Assembly: GCA_049841135.1 (NCBI GenBank)
Contig: JASGHK010000008.1
Coordinates: forward strand, 496,001-560,000
Source of the DNA: JACRCT01 sp049841135
GTDB lineage: Bacteria > Myxococcota > Myxococcia > Myxococcales > UBA5297
Length of the DNA stretch: 64,000 nt
Direction: 5' to 3'
The notes beneath the pieces are model-generated. The model was not told the origin of the DNA. It worked only from the letters and a program-made list of their open reading frames with translations, and ran no database searches. Made by a program: the position numbers and the translations under genes. Shown here piece by piece: positions 1 through 8,455 of the stretch (positions are counted from its first letter, which is position 1; each line of letters starts with the position of its first letter).

Positions 1-1
1 C

Positions 2-1345
2 GGGCCCGAGACGCGGCTGGCCATCGACTTTCCGGTCCTGACCCGCGAGCTGCCCAAGCTGCCGACCTCCATCGAGCAGATCGTCCGGCTCTTCGACGGC
101 AAGCGCACCCTCCTCGAAGCGTTGCGCGCCTCGGACCTCGAGGAGGTGCTGACGGCGGAGGCCGTGCTGCGCCTGCGCACGACCGGCATCCTCACCCCGG
201 TCCTCGACGACCCGAAGCCGCCCACGGCTGACGTGAAGCTCTTCGAGCCCCGTGACGACGAAGCCATCCTGCAGATGCGGAAGCTCTTCCCCGATGGCGC
301 CCCGCTCGAGGTCTCGGAGTCGACTCCGCGCGAGGTCCGCGACTGGTTCGTCGTGGCGACGCCGGTCCTTCCCATCCACGAGCTGATGTCGGTGCGCGAC
401 GGGGGCTGGGTTGCCCAGAGCGCCAGCGAGGCCGGCAAGCAGCTGCAGACCGCCGTCGGCGCCGAGGCGCTCACCGAGATCGACGAGAAGATCGCGGCGC
501 TCGAGCCGAAGCCCGCGCCGGAGCCCAAGCCCGCCGTGGCCGGCACGACCAAGGTCGAGGCAACCGAGTTCGAGTCGGCGCCCACGCCTGTTCCCGGGTT
601 CCGCCCCACCGACCCCTATGGCGCGGTCCCCGCCAGCGCCCCGGCTGCGGCGTCGACCCGCGTCGCGACGCCGCTGCCGTCGCCTTCGCCGTCGCCGAAC
701 ACGGCGGACCTCCTCGCCGAGCGAGACTTCTTCACCGAAGAGTCCGACGGCTTCTTCGACCGATTCATCGACGTCGTCGGCACCAGCCGCATGGGCAAGG
801 CGCTGGTCGTCATCGGCGCGCTCGCCTTCGGCGTCTCGCTGGGCATCATCGTCCCCTTCTTTTTGATGAAGCGCCCGGCCCAGACCATCCAGCTGCCGCC
901 GCCACCCCCGCCCCAGCGCGCCGCGCCCGCCACGTTGCCGACCCCGCCTCCGGTGCCCGAGGAGCCCACGCCGCCAGAGCCGTCACCCGAGGTGACCGCC
1001 TGGCTCGCCGAAGGTCAGGCGCTCTACGACAAGGGCCAGGCAGCCGCGGCGCTCGTGCCACTGGAGAAGGCCGCCGGCGCTGCCCCGGAGCTTGCGAGCG
1101 CTCACATCCTCATCTCCCTCGCGCGTCTCGACGCTGGCAAGTTCGAGGGAGCCGAGGCCGCGGCGAAGAAGGCGCTCGAGTTGGCCCCCGAGGAGCCTCG
1201 AGCACACCTGGCCATGGGCACGGTGCTGCAGGCTCGCGGGCAGGACAAGGCTTCCAGGCCCTTCTTCGAGAAGTACCTGTCTTTGGCGCCCAAGGGCGAA
1301 CATGCCCAGGACGTCCGGGCGATCCTGAAGGCGCTGCCGCAGTAA
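2..1345 (+). CDS. PATAN/DUF4388-type protein with membrane segment and C-terminal TPRs (5' end missing)
   Basis: The frame is open from base 2, so the gene begins before the window; 447 residues are visible. The first ~60 residues (V-R-L-F-D-G-K-R-T-L-L-E-A-L) look like the helical tail of a PATAN/DUF4388 domain, a module tied to two-component and gliding regulators in myxobacteria. A Pro/Ala-rich linker follows, then one membrane segment (bases ~790-870), another Pro-rich stretch, and two or three TPR-like repeats at the C terminus. The architecture suggests a membrane-anchored protein with a cytoplasmic PATAN part and TPRs on the other face. The next gene is convergent, 39 bp away. The partner of the TPRs is unknown; the exact role is not deducible. 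Confidence 0.8.
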   Translation, partial: GPETRLAIDFPVLTRELPKLPTSIEQIVRLFDGKRTLLEALRASDLEEVLTAEAVLRLRTTGILTPVLDDPKPPTADVKLFEPRDDEAILQMRKLFPDGAPLEVSESTPREVRDWFVVATPVLPIHELMSVRDGGWVAQSASEAGKQLQTAVGAEALTEIDEKIAALEPKPAPEPKPAVAGTTKVEATEFESAPTPVPGFRPTDPYGAVPASAPAAASTRVATPLPSPSPSPNTADLLAERDFFTEESDGFFDRFIDVVGTSRMGKALVVIGALAFGVSLGIIVPFFLMKRPAQTIQLPPPPPPQRAAPATLPTPPPVPEEPTPPEPSPEVTAWLAEGQALYDKGQAAAALVPLEKAAGAAPELASAHILISLARLDAGKFEGAEAAAKKALELAPEEPRAHLAMGTVLQARGQDKASRPFFEKYLSLAPKGEHAQDVRAILKALPQ

Positions 1346-1384
1346 GGCTTCCGTTCGGCGGGAAAGCGGAGCCCGGGATGGAAT

Positions 1385-2851
1385 TCAGACTCGCTCGGCC
1401 GCCTGGTTGCTCAGGTGGATGACCGCCTCGAAGAGGGCGCGCATCCCCTGCTTCGGCTCGCCCACCGCCGGGACGACGCCTCCGACTCCCTTGAGCGGCT
1501 TCGGGACCTCGCCCTCCCCAAGGAGGAGCAGCGGGATCTTCGCCTCGCGCGCCAGCCAGGAGGCGAGCCGCAGCGTGGCCGGGCCGCTATCCAGCGCGAG
1601 CGCGCCAAGCGCCCCGGCTGCAAACGGGCGCCACAGAGGCATCGCCTCGTCTGCGCCGGGGATGGTGCACAGCTCCACGCGTAGACCGTCGGGGAAGTCC
1701 AGCCGCGCCCAGGTGCCGAGCAGCTCCGGGGTCGGCTGCCGTTGCACCTTGAAGCCAGGAAGGTCGCCCAGCCGCCCCAGGAAGCTGCGGACCACGCGCT
1801 GGGATTCGGCGACCAGCACCGCCTTGCCCACCACCTCCTTGGCAGCAGGACGGCCGCGCAGGATGCGCGCGCGCAAGGCGTGCTGCTCGGCGGGCCCCAG
1901 AAGAGGCCCTCCCGTGGGCGCATCAGCGGCGGGGGCGACTTGGGCGATGCCCTTGTCGAGCAACGCGGCGATGGCGGCCAGTACCTCGAAGTCGGTGGCG
2001 GCCGTCAGGTCCAAGAGCTCGCGCAGCGAGTGCGGCTCGGAGAGCAACTTCACGACTTCGGCGGTCACCGGGTGCTGCTCGCCGAGGATCGCCGCGTCGG
2101 CCGCGAGCTTGAGGCGGGCGCGCTCGTCGGGGAGCTTGGACCGCAACGCCGCCGATTCGTCGGCCTGGCGCATGCCCTCGAGCAGCGCCTCCTCCATCGC
2201 CCGGCGGATGCGGGTGGGGCCGGAGTGCGAGGCCGCGGGCACGAACGCGAAGGTGCCCTCGCTCCAGGAGATGAGGCGGAAAAGCGCCTTGTCGCCCTCG
2301 ACGGTGCCGAAGCGGGCATTCACGGGCACGCCGTTGGCCATGAAGATCTCGCCGCGCTCGTCGCCCTTCTCCAGGGCGAGCGAGCCGGTGCGCCGGTTCT
2401 GCCCCAGCACCTGCAGCAGGTCGGCGATGCCCATCTGCTTGAGGCTGCCCTCGATCTCCCGGTTCTCGCCCTTGAGCTCCTTGGCGGCGTCCAGGCGCCG
2501 GAAGATCTGCGCGATGCGCCCGAGCACGTCGTCCAGGTTGAAGGGCTTCTTGAGGTAGCCGTCGCGCAGGCTGCGCCGCTCGCCGTCCTTGGCCAGGCCG
2601 GTGACGACGATGGGGATGTCCTCGGTGCGCGGATTGGTCCGCAGGATCTGCAGGAACGTCCGGGCGTTGACCAGACGGCACGACTCGTCGAAGAGGATGA
2701 GGTCCGGGTGGCGCAGCACCGCCACCTCCAGCGCCCGCGAGCCGTCGGTGGCGGTGGAGACCTGGTAGCCCTTCTCGCGCAGCGCCCGCGACAGGTCGTG
2801 CGAGGAGTCGGCGTCCGGGTCTGCCAGGAGGATTCTTCGCGCGCGTGCCAT
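1385..2851 (-). CDS. response regulator with receiver and PATAN (DUF4388) domains
   Basis: 488 residues, starting at the ATG at 2851; the longer open frame upstream belongs to the preceding gene in a shifted frame. Residues ~5-120 form a receiver domain (I-L-L-A-D-P-D at the acidic pocket, L-I-L-F-D-E-S at the phospho-Asp, K-K-P near the end). Residues ~150-260 are a PATAN/DUF4388 domain (Q-M-G-I-A-D-L-L-Q-V-L-G, G-E-I-F-M-A-N-G). The rest is a conserved-looking alpha/beta region of unknown fold. It lies 35 bp downstream of the receiver-GAF-GGDEF gene on the same strand, so the two are probably co-transcribed and may share an input. No DNA-binding domain is present. Confidence 0.85.
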   Translation of the reverse strand: MARARRILLADPDADSSHDLSRALREKGYQVSTATDGSRALEVAVLRHPDLILFDESCRLVNARTFLQILRTNPRTEDIPIVVTGLAKDGERRSLRDGYLKKPFNLDDVLGRIAQIFRRLDAAKELKGENREIEGSLKQMGIADLLQVLGQNRRTGSLALEKGDERGEIFMANGVPVNARFGTVEGDKALFRLISWSEGTFAFVPAASHSGPTRIRRAMEEALLEGMRQADESAALRSKLPDERARLKLAADAAILGEQHPVTAEVVKLLSEPHSLRELLDLTAATDFEVLAAIAALLDKGIAQVAPAADAPTGGPLLGPAEQHALRARILRGRPAAKEVVGKAVLVAESQRVVRSFLGRLGDLPGFKVQRQPTPELLGTWARLDFPDGLRVELCTIPGADEAMPLWRPFAAGALGALALDSGPATLRLASWLAREAKIPLLLLGEGEVPKPLKGVGGVVPAVGEPKQGMRALFEAVIHLSNQAAERV

Positions 2852-2886
2852 CGTCGCATCGCCGGCCTCGCGCCGGCGGGCCTTTC

Positions 2887-4741
2887 CTAGAGTGGCTGCA
2901 GGTCGTAGCGCTCCTGCAGCTTGGTCACGAGCTCGTCCACCACCGCGGCGTCGCTGGTGTGGAAGCCCCAAGGCGCGCCGCGGGTCGCCTTGCGCTGGAT
3001 GAGGGCGTAGGACGCGTTCTCGGTGAAGAGCAGCAGGAACTCGTGGGTGGCGATCCGCTCCTCGCCGTCGAGGAACACCGGCGTCGCCCACGGGTTGGAC
3101 TCGACGTCCGCGCGCCGGCCGAGCAGGTAGACGCGAATGGCGCACTCGGCGGGGAGCTCGTCGAACGCCTTCACCGCCGGCAGGTCCGAGCGGATCTCGC
3201 CGCAGCCCAGGTAGAGGACGCCGCGGGCCTTCGGGTTGCGGGCGACCTCCAGGGCCATTCTCGATCTGCAGCTGCGAGAAGAGGCCTGGCGGCAAGTAGC
3301 CGCGACGGGTCGGGCCGGCTCGGTCGTCGTGCGGCAGCTTCGGCGACTCCCGGCTGCCGAGCAGGAGCTCCACGCTCTGCCAGAAGTCGAGCGGCCCCAG
3401 GTCGAGCTTGCGCGCCAGGCTCGTGCGGGACTCGGCGGTGCGCAGCCGCGCCACGCGCAGGAGGTCCTCGAAGCCGTCGCCGTCGCGCGGGAAGGTGGCG
3501 GCGCCGATGGTGAGCGTGACCAGCCCGTCGGTGCCGTCGCCGAAGGTCTCCCGGGCGATGGCGGCGCGGGCGCGGCGGGCGAAGAGGAGCGCGCCCAGGT
3601 AGTCAGTCTCGGGCAACAGGACGAACAGCTCGGTGTCCGAGCCCTTGGCGACGACGTCGCTGTCGCGGGCGACGTTGTTGAGCGCGGCGATGGCCCCGCG
3701 CACGAGCTGCGCCGACCGGTCGGTCCCCCGCTGCTCCTGGAGCTTCTCCAGCCCGTCCAGGCTGACCACCAGCAGGGAGAAGACGCGCCCGTAGCGGCGG
3801 GCCTTGTAGGCCTCCTTGCCCGCGTAGTCGACGAAGTAGGCCAGGTTGTAGGCGGCGGTCTCGCGGTCCTTCAGGCCGTGGCGCTCGAGGGTCGCGAACC
3901 GGCGGGCGTTGCGCAGCGCCATCGCCGCGAAGTCGCCCACCGCGCGCACCACCGCCAGGTCCGCCTCGCGGAACTCACCGGTGAGCCGATCGCAGCACAG
4001 GGCCAGGCCGACCAGCTCGCCGGCGACGCGCAGGGGCAGGTAGAAGGCCTGCGTCAGCGGCTTGCCCGGGACCTCGAAGGCGTTGGGCCCTGCCAGCCGC
4101 TCGGAGAGGACGCCGGGACGCAGCGCGATGCGCGGCGAGAGCGCGGAGCGGTCGACGAGCCCGCGGTAGGAGCGCAGCGTCAGCTCGTCGCGCTCGTCCA
4201 TCAGCCACAAGGCGCCGCTCTGGGCATTGCAGACCGAGCACAGGTCGGCGAGGCAGGTCTCCTGCAGCTTCTCCAGGTCCAGCGTGGAGAGCATGTCCAT
4301 GCAGCGGCCGTAGAGGGCCTGGTTCTTGACGAACTCCAGGTTCTCGTTGAGCAGCTGGGCGCGTTCGCGGCGCAGGGCCGCGCGCTCGAGTGCCCGGCTG
4401 ACCCGCTGGAGAAGCTCGGCGTCCTCCACCGGCTTGAGCAGGTAGTCGCTGGCCCCGGCCCGCAGGGCCGCCACCGCCGCGCCCACGTCGGCCTTCTGGG
4501 TGAGCAGGATGACCTCCTGCTCGTGGGCGATGCGGCGGATGGCGCTGGCCACCGCCAGGCCGTCGACCTCGGGCATGAGCACGTCGGCCAGGACGAGGTC
4601 GAAGCTGGCGGTGTCGAAGAGCTTGAGCGCCGAGGCGCCGTCCGCGACGGAGACCACCTCGAAGCCGTGGCGCGTCAGCTTGCCCGAAAGCGACTCCCGG
4701 AAGAGGCGATCATCGTCGGCGAGCAGGATTCGCGCGGTCAT
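2887..4741 (-). CDS. receiver-GAF-degenerate GGDEF signalling protein (one +1 frameshift)
   Basis: About 617 residues once one extra base at 3258-3259 is removed; as written the frame breaks after residue ~494 and the last 123 residues are in another frame. Domains: receiver at ~4-120 (L-L-A-D-D-D, phospho-Asp in V-L-A-D-V-L-M-P), GAF at ~150-285, then a diguanylate-cyclase fold whose signature reads K-G-S-D-T-E-L instead of G-G-D-E-F, so cyclase activity is unlikely. The C-terminal ~120 residues (Y-L-G-C-G-E-I-R, W-G-F-H-T-S-D) are an extra module of the kind appended to such GGDEF proteins in myxobacteria (family recollection, not searched). The repaired junction reads Q-I-E-M-A-L-E-V-A. 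The receiver/PATAN gene follows 35 bp downstream. Confidence 0.8.
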
Positions 4742-5071
4742 TCCGGCGCAGGACGGTAGCGGAACGGCTGGCGATAGTCGATAGGCCCCAAGCGCCTCGT
4801 GCGCAGGGAACGCCGCTCGCAGCAGAAGGACTGTCGCTGCGTTCTATCCACCAGGTGGTGGCGCCAAAGGTGGGGTGAAGTGCGCCGCCGCCGGCGAAGC
4901 CAGCCCACGGAAATTCAGGCACTTGGAGAAGTTTTCCACGTGGAAAACTTCTCCGACGGCACCCGAGCGCCCCAGGCGCACAACCCTCCGCGCGAATCAG
5001 CCCCGGTTGCTCCAGCGGCTGGATGCGCCGAGCCGCTCGATCGGTCGGCGGCCTCGTGCTGCCGTTCGGAC
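4742..5071. other. 330-bp gene-free spacer upstream of the receiver-GAF-GGDEF gene
   Basis: No credible coding frame on either strand. It is the upstream region of the leftward signalling operon and lies beyond the stop of the leftward DUF4476 gene. Its one clear feature is the 30-bp palindrome at 4925-4954. No convincing -35/-10 or -24/-12 promoter was seen. Confidence 0.6.
4925..4954. promoter_or_regulatory. 30-bp perfect palindrome, parS-like
   Basis: Half-site GGAGAAGTTTTCCAC followed at once by its exact reverse complement, with no spacer. The central 16 bases are TTTTCCACGTGGAAAA. The general parS consensus is TGTTTCACGTGAAACA, and the myxobacterial form as I recall it is TGTTCCACGTGGAACA; the site matches the latter at 7 of 8 positions per half. 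No parA or parB is in the window. It could instead be an operator for a dimeric repressor of the flanking genes. Confidence 0.5.
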
Positions 5072-5869
5072 CTACTGCCCGAGGATCTGCTTCACCTTCT
5101 TCTTGTCGGAGTCGAAGGTGTAGTGACCGTAGAGTTGGAAGGCGTTCTGCGGGTCCAGGATGCGCGGGCGGGTGATGGAGACCACCTTCACCTTGCCGTC
5201 GGAGAAGGTGAACAGGTCCACCAACTGACCGACCTGGTTGATGGTGAAGTAGGCGCCGCCGGCGGCGGTGCTGAGCACCGCGGTCTTCTGGTCCTCGAAG
5301 GCCTCGTTGGCGATGGCGGACTTGAGTGCGGCGAAGTCGCCCTCCGGCATGGGCATCGGGCCGGGAGGAGGCGTGCGGTCGTGGTCGTGGCGGTGGTGAC
5401 GGCGCTCGCCGCGGTCGTCGTCGCGGTCATCATCGCGGTCGTCGCGGTCGGCAACCATCACCACGGCCGGCGCCGAAACCAGGAGCGAGAGTGTGCCGGT
5501 GCTGCGCCGCTTGGCCTGCAGCTTCTTCTCCCAGACGCGCCCGTCCGGCAGGCGGATGACGAAGCGGTAGAACGTGTCGGGGTTGGCGTTGAAGGTGGTG
5601 GGGATGTCGTCGTTGTGGACCATCTGCTTGCCGTTCCAGACATCGAGCCGCGCCCCCTCCGGGCTGACGACCTTCATCACCGTCGCGCCGTCGGCGTTCT
5701 TCTCGAAGTCGAGGCGATAGGACTCGGCGGGAATCGGCGCGGCGGCGGCACCGTCGCGGACCTGCACGTTCATGCCCATCCCCATCCCGCCCACACGGAC
5801 GTTGACGTCCTGGGCGAGAGCACGGGTGGAGAGCAGGAGGGCCAAGCTGACGAGCGCGGTGCGGACCAT
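5072..5869 (-). CDS. secreted DUF4476-domain protein
   Basis: 265 residues from the ATG at 5869, chosen because it opens directly into a signal peptide (V-R-T-A-L-V-S-L-A-L-L-L, cleavage after A-L-A-Q); the frame runs 23 codons further upstream without a signal. The middle holds a PEGA-like stretch and a striking Asp/Arg/His-rich low-complexity linker (D-D-R-D-D-D-R-G-E-R-R-H-H-R-H). The C-terminal ~90 residues match the DUF4476 pattern: helices followed by L-V-D-L-F-T-F-S-D-G-K and a terminal K-K-V-K-Q-I. Family function is unknown. The protein should be exported to the periplasm or surface. dapF lies 75 bp upstream on the same strand. Confidence 0.8.
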   Translation of the reverse strand: MVRTALVSLALLLSTRALAQDVNVRVGGMGMGMNVQVRDGAAAAPIPAESYRLDFEKNADGATVMKVVSPEGARLDVWNGKQMVHNDDIPTTFNANPDTFYRFVIRLPDGRVWEKKLQAKRRSTGTLSLLVSAPAVVMVADRDDRDDDRDDDRGERRHHRHDHDRTPPPGPMPMPEGDFAALKSAIANEAFEDQKTAVLSTAAGGAYFTINQVGQLVDLFTFSDGKVKVVSITRPRILDPQNAFQLYGHYTFDSDKKKVKQILGQ

Positions 5870-5944
5870 GGTCGACCTCGAGAACGGCGTTGTCTTCTTC
5901 TGCGACCCACCAGCGGCGGGCCAGGTGCAAGCGGTCAATGGACT

Positions 5945-6787
5945 TCAGCGGGGCTCAATCCATTCGCCGTCGAAGACCCGCTCGGCCGGCCCCTGCATCC
6001 ACACGGTGGAAAGATCTGTCGGAACGAGGACTTGCAGCACCCCGCCCGGCAATCTTACCGGTCGGTACCCTCCCGCGGGGAGCCGGCCTTCCAGGACCGC
6101 AGCCACCATGGCGGCGCAAGCTCCGGTCCCGCAGGCCTGAGTGAAGCCGACGCCGCGCTCCCAGACCGTGACCGCCAAGCCAGCGCCCTCGAGCTTCGCG
6201 AACTCGATGTTGGCGCGCTGCGGGAAGAGCGGATGCGTCTCGAGCTTGGGTCCCAGCATCTCCATCGACTGGGAGACCGGCAAATCGAAGACGACGAAGT
6301 GCGGATTGCCCATCGACACCGCGGTCCCGACCACCTCGAGGCCACCGACCGAGATGGCTTGGCGGACGAAGCGGCCTGCGACCGTCGTGCTCAACGGGAT
6401 TCGCGCGGGGTCGAGCTCGGGCTTTCCCATGTCGACGGCCACTGACGAGACGCTTCCGGCGTCGCGGGTGAGGCGGCAGAGCTTCAGCCCGGCGTCCGAG
6501 TCGATCGGGAGTTCGTCGCCGCTCAACCCGCGTTCGTCGGCCAGGTACTTGGCGACGCAGCGGATGCCGTTGCCACACATCTGGGCCACGGTTCCGTCGG
6601 CGTTGGTGACGTGCATGCGCCCGACGCCACCGCCGCCAGGCAGGAGCGTGAGAACGCCGTCGGCGCCGACGCCTCGCCGCCGGTCGCACATCCGCCTTGC
6701 GAGCGCGGGCTCGACCGGCTCGCCGCCGCTCAGCCAATCGAGCAGGACGAAGTCGTTGCCTAGGCCGTGGTACTTCGCGAAGCGCAC
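5945..6787 (-). CDS. dapF: diaminopimelate epimerase
   Basis: Interconverts LL- and meso-diaminopimelate in the lysine and peptidoglycan precursor pathway; cytosolic. 280 residues, the usual family length, from the GTG at 6787 (V-R-F-A-K-Y-H-G-L-G-N-D-F); an ATG 18 codons upstream overlaps the preceding gene and adds a non-homologous tail. Both catalytic cysteines are present in their motifs: A-Q-M-C-G-N-G-I-R-C (about residue 71) and Q-A-C-G-T-G-A-C near residue 215. G-N-P-H-F-V-V-F, typical of the second half-domain, is also there. It starts 22 bp after the stop of a Cys-rich lipoprotein gene on the same strand. No other lysine genes are nearby. Confidence 0.95.
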   Translation of the reverse strand: MRFAKYHGLGNDFVLLDWLSGGEPVEPALARRMCDRRRGVGADGVLTLLPGGGGVGRMHVTNADGTVAQMCGNGIRCVAKYLADERGLSGDELPIDSDAGLKLCRLTRDAGSVSSVAVDMGKPELDPARIPLSTTVAGRFVRQAISVGGLEVVGTAVSMGNPHFVVFDLPVSQSMEMLGPKLETHPLFPQRANIEFAKLEGAGLAVTVWERGVGFTQACGTGACAAMVAAVLEGRLPAGGYRPVRLPGGVLQVLVPTDLSTVWMQGPAERVFDGEWIEPR

Positions 6788-6809
6788 GGCCGGGACATTA
6801 GCACGCAGG

Positions 6810-7856
6810 TCACGGAGCCTGGCAGGCAGCGGCGCAGGCATTCGACGTGCACACGCCGGAGGCGCACTCGGAGCCCTGCTGGCACGCCTGCCCCTCGCCC
6901 TTCAACGCGACGCATCGCCCGCCGGAGCAGGTGCCCTGAAGGCAGTCGGAGAATTCCCCGCTCGCCGCCGTCGGGTCGCAGGTGCCCCCCAGGCGCGGGA
7001 ACGCCTGGCATCGGCCGGAGACGCAGGAGGTCAGCACGTCGCACTCGTAGAAGCCTTCGGTGCAGGCCGTCCCCTCTGGCTTCGCCCGCGCGCACTGCGA
7101 GCTGCCGTTGGGCCCGGCGCAGGCGAAGGTCGGCAGGCACATCGACGAGGTCGAACAGGCTCCGCTGGCCGCAGCGGGCTGGCACCTCCCCGTCTTCGCA
7201 TCGCTCGACTGGGCCAGGCAGACCAGGCCGAACCCGCAGGGGTGCTCCTCGCTGCACGACTCACCCGTCGACGCGTCCGCCGTGCAGGTACTCGAGACGC
7301 AGCTGGTTCCAAAGGCGCAGACCGCTTCGGGCGCCGCGCAGCTCCCCCCGGCCTCGACCCGCGCCGCGCACTTCCCGGGGCAAGTCGAGGTCAGGTCGCA
7401 AATCGTCGCGTCGCCCGAGCATTCGGCGTCGGCAAAGCAGGCTCCTCCCGTCGCGACCTGGCCTGACAGCGCTGCCTTGCATGCCGTCGGCTGGGGTCCG
7501 CCGATCAAGTCCGCGCACGCGACGGCCGGTAACGCATCGAAGCACGTCCTGGTCTCCGAGGCGTCGAAGGTCATGCGTCCGCCAGCGACGCCCCTGGACC
7601 ACTGGCTGCACAGCGCGTTCGCGCCCTCGCCTTCGACGAGCGCGCGCCAGGCGGCGACGGGTCCGCCAAAGCAGGTGCCGGCCCGGTTGGCGATACCGTC
7701 GAGGACCGCAGGGCAGAAAGCCTCGACCGTCTCCACGTTCGTCGTGCCCGCGTCGGCTTCGCCGCCACCGCCTCCACCGCCGTCGTCCTTCCCACCACAG
7801 GCGGTCAGGGCTCCGCACGCCACTGTGACGAACAGCCAGCCCCTTGCCTTGCTCAT
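6810..7856 (-). CDS. cysteine-rich lipoprotein
   Basis: 348 residues from the ATG at 7856, preceded by a GAGGGGG ribosome site. The N terminus is a lipoprotein signal with lipobox A-L-T-A-C, followed by a Gly/Asp-rich linker. The rest has about thirty cysteines in short repeats of the C-x(4-8)-C-x(5-8)-C kind (for example G-G-A-C-F-A-D-A-E-C), like the Dickkopf/EGF-like Cys-rich surface lipoproteins common in myxobacteria. Probably outer-membrane or surface exposed, held by disulfides. No enzymatic motif is seen. dapF begins 22 bp downstream and may be co-transcribed, though the two functions have no obvious link. Confidence 0.8.
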   Translation of the reverse strand: MSKARGWLFVTVACGALTACGGKDDGGGGGGGEADAGTTNVETVEAFCPAVLDGIANRAGTCFGGPVAAWRALVEGEGANALCSQWSRGVAGGRMTFDASETRTCFDALPAVACADLIGGPQPTACKAALSGQVATGGACFADAECSGDATICDLTSTCPGKCAARVEAGGSCAAPEAVCAFGTSCVSSTCTADASTGESCSEEHPCGFGLVCLAQSSDAKTGRCQPAAASGACSTSSMCLPTFACAGPNGSSQCARAKPEGTACTEGFYECDVLTSCVSGRCQAFPRLGGTCDPTAASGEFSDCLQGTCSGGRCVALKGEGQACQQGSECASGVCTSNACAAACQAP

Positions 7857-8041
7857 GGAGCCCCCTCGGCGCGAGGCGCCGGCTCCATGGGGAAGTACGG
7901 GCCAGCCGAGTGCCGGGCTAGCCTCTGTTTGCGTCGCGCATGCCCGGGCCCACCGAGGGCTCCGGCCATCGCTCGAAGGCCCCAAAAGCGGCCGACCAAG
8001 CCTGCCGAGACTCCGAGGCCGCCGTTAGGAGTGACGACACC

Positions 8042-8438
8042 TCAAGGTTCCTCGCCCCGCTCGATCTGATGGGCGAGGCGCCGGGCCTGGCAGAAGGAGA
8101 AACAAAGTCGTCGATGGCGAAGAAGAGGTAGCCGAGCGCAGCCGTGCCGCAATGCCGATGATCAGCCCACCCCGCGGCGTATCGACCGCCACGCCTTAGA
8201 CCGTGGTGACGACGCCGGTCACGATCATTCCGGCGTAGAGAATCCACCCGAGCACGCGCAGCGGAATGGCGCCGTTCAGGTCCGTTCCCTTTCGCGCCGA
8301 AGAGCCGCCCGACGCGGTGACGGCAATCATGATGATGGAGAGCACGAGGGCGGTCGCCCCCAGCGGAAGCGAAGACTCCAGACTGGACCGCGGTCCTCGG
8401 TACCAATCGCCCCCCTTTTCCTTCGCTCGGAGTGCGTG
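8042..8438 (-). pseudogene. decayed small membrane-protein gene
   Basis: Between the Cys-rich lipoprotein and a rightward gene, the minus strand encodes a broken ~125-residue membrane protein. From 8438 down it reads ...L-P-L-G-A-T-A-L-V-L-S-I-I-M-I-A-V-T-A-S-like and W-I-L-Y-A-G-M-I-V-T-G-V-V, then an in-frame TAA at 8198-8196. The same frame continues V-A-V-D-T-P-R-G-G-L-I-I-G-I-A-A, shifts near 8150 to A-L-G-Y-L-F-F-A-I-D-D-F-V, and shifts again near 8095 to F-S-F-C-Q-A-R-R-L-A-H-Q-I-E-R-G-E-E-P before a stop at 8042. No good start codon follows the upstream TAG at 8439-8441. Three lesions make this a real relic, unlike the single-insertion genes elsewhere. The family is not recognised. 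Confidence 0.6.
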
Positions 8439-8455
8439 CTATCTGAGCAGCCCGA

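Noticed and set aside
3236..4759. 507-codon plus-strand frame opposite the receiver-GAF-GGDEF gene
   Set aside because: Shadow frame with Arg/Gln/Gly-heavy composition; the minus strand has clear domain motifs.
8196..8198. TAA inside the membrane-protein relic as a recoding site
   Set aside because: TAA is not used for selenocysteine; two frameshifts and a missing start show simple decay.
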